A program made the translations under genes and the position numbers. Below, piece after piece: positions 33,168 through 42,688 of a DNA stretch of 64,000 bases (positions are counted from its first letter, which is position 1; every line of letters starts with the position of its first letter). The DNA comes from Toxonevra muliebris (lineage: Eukaryota > Arthropoda > Insecta > Diptera > Pallopteridae), in the NCBI GenBank assembly GCA_963691655.1, contig OY829327.1, positions 53,766,079-53,830,078 on the forward strand, in the 5' to 3' direction. The notes beneath the pieces were generated by a model. It did no database searches, was not told the DNA's origin, and was given only the letters and a program-made list of their open reading frames with translations.

Positions 33168-33689
33168 TATGTAACTTACCCAGTCAAATTACCGACTTTC
33201 GCCCCGTTGCTGTATTTTATTACTTGTATGCGGTTATTGTTTAAGCCAAAGGATGAAAATCCACCAAACTGACGATGGCGAGTCTATACGTGTTGCGCTT
33301 TATGCCGATGTCGGACTGGCAGATCATTAGAAACGTACTTTCTGACTCCGGAATTCTTAACGCTTATATGGTATGTTCAGCCCACTTTTGGACATCAAAG
33401 TTCTCAAAGGAGAATACATGGGATTTCTTTTGACTCAAATAAAAAATGGCAAAAACTTTATTTTGAGAAAAACGGGTTCAAAGTTTTGACTATCAGTTTT
33501 TAACATAGAAAAAATTAACTTCATCTCCATCAATTTTTACGAAATATTTTCGAAATATATTACTTTCAAAGCACCACTTTTTTAAAAATCGATATCTCCA
33601 AACTAATAAATTGCAGGGCCTACTTAAGAAAAGATGAAGATTTTATGACCCAAAATATGAAATATTTCATAAGTTAAATGTTTTACATA
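33168..33689. other. No gene recognised
   Basis: This is where the 5' leader and LTR of the gypsy-type element should be. I see no primer-binding site or repeat shared with the far side. The sequence is AT-rich and unassigned. Confidence 0.4.
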
Positions 33690-33694
33690 AGCTG

Positions 33695-33965
33695 GTATGT
33701 AGATAATTCGTTAGATAATTCTGATGCTGTTACTCATGTCTTCTCTCTTTCTCTTATTTATTATTTACTCCCGCTTAAGCAATGATTTTTTCAATGTGCT
33801 TTGTTCAATGAGCAAATTTTTAAAAACTTCCGACGCTAATATTTTGGAATTGGCTTATCCGATTTTAAATCTTTTTTTTTGGCTAACCTACTTGTCAAGC
33901 TCTTTAAATTGATATATAATATGATATCGTAGCACTTCTGGAATAAAATTGTAGTTACACTAATA
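33695..33965 (+). repeat. Direct repeat, left copy
   Basis: The blocks CGTTAGATAATTC, TTAAGCAATGATTTT, ACTTCCGACGCTAATATTTT, TTTTTGGCTAACCTACT and AAAATTGTAGTTACACTAA recur in the same order at 34100-34320. This copy has about 50 extra bases (CTCTCTTTCTCTT-rich) after GATAATTC. Confidence 0.75.
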
Positions 33966-34099
33966 AATATATAGACTAGTCGGTAAGGCCCCAGTAGCTG
34001 GGGCTATTTTTTTGCTCAATAAATCTCTTTATGAAAAAACAAATATCAAAAGAGAGTCAAACTACTCGTTTGTGTTTGTTTTTTATTTGTGTATACAGA

Positions 34100-34320
34100 T
34101 AACTCGTTAGATAATTCTTAAGCAATGATTTTTACAATGATGAATGCAATGCTTTGTTCAATGAGTGAAATGAGAACTTCCGACGCTAATATTTTGGAAT
34201 TGGCTAAACCGATTTAAAATCTGATAGTTTTTGGCTAACCTACTCGCTTTAACCTAATATGATATTGTAGCACTTCTGGATCTTCTGGAATAAAATTGTA
34301 GTTACACTAAGAAATGTATA
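34100..34320 (+). repeat. Direct repeat, right copy
   Basis: It carries the same blocks as the left copy with an inserted CTTCTGGAT duplication before GAATAAAATTG. The offset between the copies is about 350-400 bp. The pair may be a tandem duplication or remnants of flanking repeats of a lost element. Confidence 0.75.
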
Positions 34321-35739
34321 GATAATACCCCCACTAACAATTACTGAAGAAAAATCTTAGATATGATTTTTTATGATGAAAATCTTTGAAATGACTGGAC
34401 TATATATGTGCTTGATTTTCTTGATTTTGATCGTGCCGAGTATCGAATATTTGTATAACAATCCAGTACGTATCTCTTATAGCACGTGAAAAAAACCTCC
34501 ATTGAATTCCATTTTGTTATTTTCATTCAAAGTTACAGAAAAATTAACAATTTGTGAAAAAATTGCGATATTAAGTCCAAAAAAGTGGTTAAATGAACAT
34601 TCGTTGTTCTGGCAGTAATCTAATCAAGTACGTATGTATTAGCAGATTTAGGGAGGGAACTGTTTGAATATGAACTTCCCCTCTCAAGAAATACCTGAGC
34701 TTATATTATTGCTGTAAATATTTATGTATGTAAACGTAACATACAATAAAATTCAAAAAAGAATACATATGTAAATACATACATACAAACATATATAAAA
34801 ATATTTCGATGCACTATTTTTGTTTTAGTACTCACAAATTGAAAGTTTAAGTTATCCTTCAAAAATTATGCTAGTGCGGTTCTACCGTGTTGTTGTTGCA
34901 GTCATAACCTTTTGCTTTCTATATCGTATTTAGATATCGTTGAAATTGTGTATATTGCGTGCATATTTTACACATTCAAAATGTCCTTTTTTCAATGCGA
35001 CATTTTTAGTTTTTTGTGTTTTTGAAAGATAATAAAAACAATTTTAGCGCGCTTTCACTAATACACTGACACAATTATATCGATTATTCATGGTTTCAAC
35101 CAAAGTCTATTTATTATTAATGACTGCAAGTATGTGTAATGTGTATAAGTGTGTGTACTTACATATGTATTTGCATACGTATTTATATATGCATGTATAA
35201 GCATTTGCGGATCCAAAGTGAAGTTGTGGGATTAAAACTCTCTCTTTCCTGATAAAGATCGCAGTTGTTACGATCGTTGTTCCTGAATAAAAAAAAACTG
35301 TAAAGGAAGAAGTAGCTATCAATGCGTGCCTTATAAAATATGCTTAAGTATCTGTATCTATGCAATATATTAAATGTTGTAACGAACCGTTTTCCCGGTT
35401 TTAGGCTGGTGTAGTCTCACAGACCTCCAGATGTTCTTAGAGTTACTGAATTTGTAATTTGCAGGGGACTCCAACTTTACTTGGTCACACAATTTATTTT
35501 ATTTTACTTAAGAATTATAATCGAGCTTTCAAAGGCCATATATGATTACAAAGTATGTACATATTATGTTAAAAAATAAGAAATAGCCTATTGTTTATAT
35601 ACAATCTATACTAAATATACGAAGAAAAATTAAGAGAAAATTAAAACTAAAATAAACCTAAAATTGCATTCCCAGTTAACAAAGTTAGTATGAAACCCCA
35701 CCGAAAGTAAGCAGCATTCGAGTTAAGTAGTAAAATAAG
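34321..35739. other. AT-rich spacer with TATG-type simple sequence
   Basis: No gene was recognised. TACATACATACAAACATATA at about 34776 and TGTGTAAGTGTGTG-like sequence near 35140 generate spurious minus-strand frames at 35107-35365. Confidence 0.4.
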
Positions 35740-36731
35740 AGTACTACATCTTATTAAAGTTTATTCAGACAACAGAAGTAATCAATTAAGTGGTTCTTAA
35801 ACTTTCTCTTAGACTCAGAAAATGATTTGAGGCTTTGACGAAGTGCATTCCATGATAGTGCCACTCTAACGCAAATGCCGAATTAATGATTTAAGGGAGG
35901 AGAACGTTGGAGCATCTACTAGAACGAGAGAAATGGAAGATATTCAAAAGATAAGGAGGTTCACGTGTGACTATAATTTTATGAAGAAGAGTAAGCAATC
36001 TGGACTGGATAAAATCAATAAATCGGCATTTCAAAAATTTTGTTTCATAAGAACTAATATGGTCTCTGTACCTTAATTTGAAGACAAAACGAAAAACTAT
36101 GCTAAGTATCAACTTGATACTCTTGATGCTTGCTAAAGAAGCACCAGAATAGACCTCAAGACCATATGTATTGGTGGTCATCAAATGAGCGATATCTTCG
36201 TATATAAAACGGCAAAGAGTAATTGATGCTATAGCGTTTCCTTAACTGGTAACCAACTTTAGACGAGGCACTAGCAATATGTTTATTATCAATTATAACA
36301 CCAAGGCCACGCATATGATCCACAAATTGTATAGGACAATTCGCGAGCATAATTGACGGAGGATTAACGTTAATAGGACAATTAAGAAGCATAACTTTAA
36401 TTTTTAGTGGGTTAACAGCGAGACTGCTTGAAGATAACCAAGTAGTTACACAGGACAAGCTGCAGGCTATATTAGCTTGCAGGACATTGATTGAATTCGT
36501 GGCGGCAAAAAAGAGTAAGTTAACATCATCAGCAAAAATGAAAATTTGAGAGGTTGACAAGTTGAGAACATCAACTAGGTCGTTTAGGTATAGAATAAAA
36601 AGTAAGTGGCCCAAAACTGACCCTTGAGGAATCCCATTAATACAGCCAAGCAAATTAAATATCGAAGCGCCACAGTGACTACGACCAGACGAGCGTTTCT
36701 CATTATTCCAGTATGTAGTGTGTGGTGGCAT
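35740..36731 (-). mobile_element. Jockey/CR1-type LINE, RT core and 3' part
   Basis: The minus strand reads NGIPQGSVLGHLLFILYLND, then IFIFADDVNLLFFA (catalytic FADD), then WLSSSSLAVNPLKIKVMLLN and MRGLGVIIDN, which are contiguous RT motifs in one 191-codon frame (36731-36156). The thumb and tail continue at 36184-35891 and further, down to a WNALRQSLKSFSESKRKFK-like end near 35780 in another frame. The 5' half (endonuclease) is absent, as usual for 5'-truncated copies. The junction at about 36725 is with unrelated sequence. Confidence 0.8.
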
Positions 36732-37667
36732 GATTTTACGGTTGTTTTCCTTTGTGCTGTGTAAAGCTTAAAACACAATTGCGTCGTATGACGGTAAAGC
36801 GGTCGACGGTAAAGCTGTGAAATAACCTCGAGTAAACACAATTGCGACAGCAATTTGCCGTCGCACTTACCACTTGATTTTAATCGTAAATACATTTGAT
36901 TTACTGACATCCTCTATTAATTGTTCATCAAAGTTCATAGCTTTTAATTTTTTAAATTATTACTTATGCAAATCACAATGTGTTAACAGCCAAGATTCCT
37001 CATCAGTGATCTTAGTGATCATTATTGGTATTTTAACCCCCTAATTATTTTTAAAATTTTTAAGCTCTGTCCCATGACAAAAAACGTGAGGGGGAGGGGG
37101 CGTACGACGATTTGTTACGAAGTGTTACTTGGGGGGTGGGGGGGTTCATCAACCGTGTTACGTAACGTCGATTTTTATATTATCGAACAGAAATGACTTC
37201 AAAATTACACTAGTTTATAAAATGAATTTTCTCCCGCTGATTTCGAAAATCATGGCTAAAATTTTTTTATGGATCATTTTGTGAGTTAATGGACAATGCA
37301 CGTTTTATGGTACCTGCCGTTCATAAAAAAGATGCGTCTGTAAAGGCCACATCGCTCCACACATTATTCATATGTTTGACAGTCCGCAACTAACATTTTT
37401 TTGTTTGTTTTGCCGTCAGTTAGAGTTTGGTTATGGTAGCTCAGAATTCAATTTGGAATTCATTTAAACGACTTTAGATTATACTAAGGGATATATTAGT
37501 GACCTTCTGCGCCAGTTATTGTTGGGCTGCTTTAAGTGTAATAGTAGAATTGGCTTCAAAAACTCATGCTATCACCGAATACTGCTGCTGTGATGTTCCT
37601 GCATTCTGGTGGCTTAAAAAAAGTTGGTTACATTTCTTTACGAATGCTTCAACTTCTCAAGATATTT
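36732..37667. other. No gene recognised
   Basis: AAACACAATTGCG occurs twice (about 36772 and 36836, with the second followed by a CGTCG-rich patch). A G-rich patch (separate entry) and a GTTACGTAAC palindrome near 37157 may mark an unrecognised DNA transposon end. Confidence 0.4.
37090..37144 (+). other. G-run cluster, potential G-quadruplex
   Basis: There are runs of five, five, six and seven G in 55 bp (GGGGGAGGGGG, then GGGGGGTGGGGGGG), in a region otherwise about two-thirds A+T. Four runs are enough for an intramolecular quadruplex, although the central loop is about 30 nt. Confidence 0.6.
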
Positions 37668-37709
37668 TTAAGCAGGCAACATCATCGGCATAGGCCTGTG
37701 AGTAGATAC
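37668..37709 (-). mobile_element. 42-bp LINE RT fragment spanning the YADD box
   Basis: All 42 bases are identical to 40107-40148, which encodes YSQAYADDVACL in a LINE. Neither flank here continues as that LINE. Confidence 0.7.
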
Positions 37710-39399
37710 TTGTGGAGAAATATTATTATTATTTACGCTTTTATTTCCATGGACTACACTAATGTTCATTTCCATGATATGTATTTATATGATATAATAA
37801 AACGAAAATAAGTTACTGCACTTTGCCGCGTCATTTTCAATTTTCTTTCATAAATAAATTCTTGAGAATAATTACAGTTGGTTAAGTAGAGCATACTATA
37901 CCTGAGCCAAGTAACTAACTTTACTTTGGAATAAGTTTTTGCTACGATGGAAGAATAAATTCTTGAATAATGAATTTTGACAGATGCATGAAGACACAAT
38001 TGAAGAAGACCTTACGATAAAAATATTTGCATTAAATAAGTTCGCATATAAATTTGGGTTGAATACGAGAATGTGAAAGCATGAAGCTTATTTTTATTTA
38101 ACTATATTCTTCAACCCAAATTTGAAAATTATAGCAATTATTTCCTGTCTAGGAATCTTGGATTACGACGGGTTTCCCCTCAGTGAATGATATTGCAACA
38201 TAAAAACTTGATATATGTATGTACATATGTATGTATGTTTGTATGCATGTATGTATGTTTATGTTAATATGTACGGGACATTATTTGTTTGATATTGTAA
38301 TTTAGAATTTAGCATGTGAAAAAGGCAAGTATTTTTTAATTGTATTTAACGTTTAAACGTATGTACTTATGTATGTACAAATTACTTTCACAATATGAAA
38401 AGCTTTCTATGTACATATGTAAATGTTTGAAAAATAACAAAGTAATTATTTAAAAGGATTTTATGGAATAGCACGCAACTTGAAAGTCGTAAAAAATATG
38501 ACGGTTTCTTTTTTGAAGGTGGGGTTAGTAACCTTTTTATATTAAAATTAAAATAAAAACTGAGGTGATATAAAGAAGTTTTTTATTCCTATAACCTAAT
38601 GAATAACACCCTTACAAACGAAAGAAACGTAGCTGAAATTATTAGAATATTCCATTAATACGATTACCCAATTATGAATGTATATGGTACATGCATGATA
38701 GAAATTAAATAATTTCTATTTAAGATTTTATTTAAGAAAAATTCAGTTCTGCACACCAACAGATCTGAATCTCGAATGAAAATTTTATTCAAGTTCATTT
38801 TTCATCTTTTCAAATTACATTTCGTGTGCAGATCTGCCTTCTCCCTAAGACAAATATATAACTATATTCGATATTCGTACAGTGACAATCAATTTTTCTC
38901 GAAAATTGTTACTGAAAGTTTTGCCATAGCTAAAACAATTTACAATCTAGGAACAAGTTTATATTTTGCTCCAACACGGCCATCCTGCTTAATCATCGCT
39001 CTCAATGAATTATTTCTCGCTTGCATAACAAGTACAATTGATTATTCGTGAAAAACAAAACATACTTGTTGAAGATCACAAAATGCAGTTAGCAAAACAT
39101 AAAAAACTCGCAAACGAAACAAAGAAAAATTCATTAATTATAAGTCTCACAGCACTCCTCAGGTCGCTTGAATTATCAGCCAACACGATACATTGAGTTC
39201 TGTAACAAAAAACGTTAAGTTCTTTTTCAGACATGAACTTTTCAACCGCAATTCAGAGGCAATCTTAAGCTTTTCCACAACTTCAACCAAACACCGAACT
39301 TCAATCCGAACATCATGTCTTAGCATGTTTATGAATTCCAATTCATAAAAAAGAGGCAATCTTAAGAAATTGAAAACAGCAAAATTTACCTTTGTTTTA
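37710..39399. other. AT-rich spacer with microsatellite
   Basis: No gene was recognised. TGTATGTA-type simple sequence lies at 38211-38262. Confidence 0.45.
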
Positions 39400-40106
39400 A
39401 TCTCTAACTTGCTCTTCTGTTGCGGTCTCATATATAGGACGAATGACATCTCTTGCAGCAACAACAATGATATTGCAGTTCTCTTTCTTCAACTTGTATC
39501 GATCATTAGGAAGAATGCCAACTATTTCATAAGACCCACGATAGTATGCTAGTAATTTTGATTTTCAAATCTGGTTACTACAATACACCACTTTTTGACC
39601 AATTTTTAATTGAGTTGGCTTACATTTGTTTAAATCAATCCTTATTTTCATGTGTTTAGCGTTTACTTCTGCTCGCTCACTGACAAGATCGCGTATTGTC
39701 TCCACGTCATCAAGTTGTGGTTCAATTTCTAACTCTGTTAGCAGAGCGCCGACATCTGGAGCACGCCCAGTAATTCCTATCAATACCTTAATTGGAGAAA
39801 ATCTTGTTCTACTTGCCCATTCGCCCTACTGGAACCAGGTTCAATTAAGTGTTGTGTTATTCCGAGAGATGTGCAAAGATTTTTGAACTCCACACTGGTA
39901 AAATTAGTTCCTCTATCACTTATGAGCTTGTTTGGGGCACCAAACAATATTATATAATTGTAAAACATTTTAACAGTTTCTGTAGCCTTAAGTGTTTTAC
40001 AAGGAAATAAAACCACAAATTTTGTAAATGCATCAATGAGAATGAAAATATATCGATGATTTTTTCCGTCAAAGGGTCCCATGAAATCAGCATGGGTCCC
40101 TTTGAA
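39400..40106 (-). pseudogene. Gypsy-type integrase, second element
   Basis: The frame continues from HADFMGPFDGKNHRYIFILI, with DAFTKF (first catalytic Asp), NKLISDRGTNFTS (second Asp) and GSSRANGQVEQ (catalytic Glu), in 40082-39780. It shifts at about 39785 to the C-terminal part with DLNKCKPTQLKIGQKVVYCS (39640-39570) and then GSYEIVGILPNDRYKLKKE (about 39545-39490). This integrase differs from the one at 29.6 kb, so it is another family. Upstream it is cut precisely at a LINE fragment at 40107. No protease or RT of the same element is seen here. Confidence 0.8.
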
Positions 40107-40500
40107 TTAAGCAGGCAACATCATCGGCATAGGCCTGTGAGTAGATACCCGACTCATTTAAGTAGACAAACAGAGAGTCAGCAGACACCACAGCAGTGGA
40201 GAGTGCACGCCCCCCTTGGGGACATCCTCTATTCACGCCGCAAGTCACGGATTGACCACAATCAGCTTGAACCATCATAAATCTATATGACAGCAATGAG
40301 CGTATCCAGTTAACAAGAACTGGATACACTCCATGCTGACCGCGAGTCGCGTTGACAAAAGCTCCCTCAATATCAACAAAAATACTAATTGTATATTCTT
40401 TCCTGTTGAGGGCCCGCTTAATCCGACCTGCCAGATTTTGCAGGCCCGTCTCACAAGAAATTCCTAAGCAGCTAAAATGAAGAAAGAGGATGTAACAATA
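40107..40500 (-). pseudogene. LINE reverse transcriptase fragment (LOA/R1-like)
   Basis: The frame reads RIKRALNRKEYTISIFVDIE followed by GAF (first catalytic Asp), SVTCGVNRGCPQGGRALST and ESGIYSQAYADDVACL (catalytic YADD). The fragment ends at the YADD box, where it is joined directly to integrase sequence. The P-Q-G box reads CPQGGR instead of CPQGGV, a likely damage point. Only the RT palm remains. Confidence 0.75.
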
Positions 40501-40615
40501 ATGACTCACTACGCCTGCGGTATTCAACACAGCGCTTAAGACATTTTGGTAAGAAAGACATCATACTGATTGGTCTAAAGCTTTTGGAACTAATAAAAGC
40601 TTTAGAATAAATAAA

Positions 40616-40696
40616 TATACATAACTCACATAACATGAATGGATGCGGAAAGCTCGCTCAAGGCTCTACTGTTGTGCCATAATAGTAGTAGTAGTC
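40616..40696 (+). repeat. SINE family B, 3' tail fragment
   Basis: ATAACTCACATAACATGAAT, GGATGCGGAAAGCTCGC and GTTGTGCCATAATAG match the end of the full copy at 19937-20231, followed by a TAG repeat tail. Confidence 0.75.
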
Positions 40697-40906
40697 CAAA
40701 AGTAGTTGCAAAAATAAAGTTAAATATAACGAAGTTACGACAGTTTTATATAGATAAAACACAAAATTTTATTTAGAATATTAAGAAGTATTCACAATAG
40801 AGCAATGGTCAACAATTTTTTTTTTGGAACTTTCTCAAGAAAATCGGAAGCATTTTCGCACTTTTCAAGCCTGACTAGAGTAGCCAGATTTTTATTCCGC
40901 GAAAAT

Positions 40907-41664
40907 TCGCTGCTTTTGATTTAATATGTGTTTCTGGAACGTGGTTCGATTGTGACTGTTCATATGAACTTGCGAATTATAAAATTTTTCGAAACGACAG
41001 ACGTGGTAATAAGGGTGGGAGTGATGCAATATGTGCCAAAAAGTACCTGCAATATGTGTCAAAATTGTTAGTCAATCAATCCGACTGTGATATTGAATTC
41101 ATCAATATTGAAATCTGTGATAATAGTAATAAGTTATAATTGTCTTGTGTTTAAAATCCTAATAGGTGTCATAATCTTGACAACTTTCTGGCTGATTTGT
41201 ATTCGCGTCTAATGGACTATGATTTTTATGTTGTCTGTGGTGATCTTAATGTTCACTTACTGTCAAATGATTGTGTTTCTCGTAAACTACTGGACGATGT
41301 AACTGCGTGTGGGCTTACTTTTGTAAACGATTTTATGCCTAAGAGTTTTGCGAATAATGTTAGGCCAAGTTTACTAGACGTTTTATGACCAAATATCGTT
41401 TATTTCTGAACACGATCTAATATTCTGTACACTTGACTTAAATTTGGCCCACAATGAAGAACATAAAACCCTGTTTTATTATGATTTCAAATCAATTGGC
41501 ATGAGATTGCTCATAAGTGACCTGGAGTCTGTACACTGGAATAATTGTCGTTACTTGATGTCTGTTGACGAAAAACTAAATTTTATTGTTGATAATGTGA
41601 AATAAATTTTTGTGCAACATGTTCCTCTAAAGCCTGTTAAAATTATTAATAATGCCTGTCCCTG
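40907..41664 (+). mobile_element. Jockey-type LINE, endonuclease part (left of insertion)
   Basis: The frames read ICVSGTWFDCDCSYELANYK, IEFINIEICDN, then YDFYVVCGDLNVHLLSND and LTFVNDFMPKSFANNVRPSL with LDVL (41197-41388), the endonuclease catalytic core (GDLNVH). A degraded linker runs to NNACP at 41650-41664, where it is cut by the 9.7-kb insertion. The frame resumes as WYNQRVRFANKLRNRLHSKW at 51370, so the two halves were one element. Several stops show it was already old or has decayed since. Confidence 0.8.
41656..41664 (+). repeat. 9-bp target-site duplication, left copy
   Basis: CTGTCCCTG, identical to 51362-51370, lies immediately outside the inserted element. Confidence 0.85.
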
Positions 41665-41685
41665 ACTGATGTGAAGTTAGCACCG
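41665..41685 (+). repeat. Terminal inverted repeat, left
   Basis: ACTGAT followed by GTGAAGTTAGCACCG. It pairs with 51341-51361 at 18 of 21 positions. Confidence 0.8.
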
Positions 41686-42089
41686 ATTTCAGAACTGAGC
41701 GAATTCGTACTTAACATAGCATAATACAGTGTCTTTGTTATGTTATAACATTGCTGTAATTAGCATAACAAGGCGAATTGCGAAAATAAAGCTTTCACGG
41801 CGAAAAATAGTAAAAATTATTTTTAATGGATAAAATGATATCTTAGAAAAAAAATCGAGGCTGTCGTCGAAATTTTTTCTTGAGCTCAAATCTGGTTTCG
41901 CTATATTTCATATATTTTTCAAAAATATATTGCTCCATTTTATAAAATTATACTGAAAGACTAAAGAATAGTGAAAAATGTGCATTGGTTTTGTAAGGCA
42001 TTTAGTTTTGTTTAGGTATATCCAAAAGCTTTTGTACAAATAAAGCTTTGGGTGATATTTTTAAGTATAACCAATATGCCAATAAGCCG

Positions 42090-42200
42090 GTGGAATGGCT
42101 TTAAGTAGTAGTTGGCGGCGAAGTCGTTTGGTGTGTCGATAAAGTTATGAAAACAAAAACATTTTGGTGTGACTCGAGTTCGAATCCCAGCTTTCTGTTC
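42090..42200 (+). repeat. tRNA-like (SINE head-like) sequence in left subterminal region
   Basis: TTGGCGGCGAAGTCG resembles an A-box region, and about 55 bp later GAGTTCGAATCCCAGC contains a perfect B-box. An A-rich run at 42588-42600 could be its tail. Only the promoter boxes support this. Confidence 0.35.
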
Positions 42201-42688
42201 TGAAATATTTTTAAAATTTTATTTTTTGTTTAATGGCGAATTCCATTACGCACGAATACCATATTTTTGAAGTTGGGGGAAATCGAACTATATTTCCTTA
42301 TAACTTTTCTGCTGTTAAACTTTATTTCAAGAATTTTGGAAATATAATGCAAAATAATTTATTCTTTGCGTTAAACAAGAAACTTGCAAAATTCTTAATT
42401 TAATATTTTCGGTAGCATCGGTACTATTAGAACTATTGATACTATTGATACTATGTGGGTATGGAATCAACACTAATCGTTGTAGTGACTGAAGAAAAGC
42501 GCCGTGGCGCAGCCAAAGCTACACGAAAACAAAAAACTTATTTAAATTTATTTATGTGGAATAAGCCTATTGGGCGGAATCACAATAAAAAAAAAAAAAA
42601 ATACTGAACCACAACCTGAAAACTAGGTTTTTTTATTTTCGAATATTTATATAACACATCTATTGCAGAGTTAAAAAAAATTTTCCAA

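Noticed and set aside
28500..33690. LTRs of the gypsy-type element
   Set aside because: I compared the flanks at 28.5-29.0 kb and 33.2-33.7 kb and found no convincing long direct repeat. The repeat pair at 33.7/34.1 kb lies entirely on one side.
36584..36910. 108-codon minus frame overlapping the LINE RT
   Set aside because: It overlaps the RT in another frame and extends into unrelated DNA; the RT frame with FADD and GIPQGSVLG is the real one.
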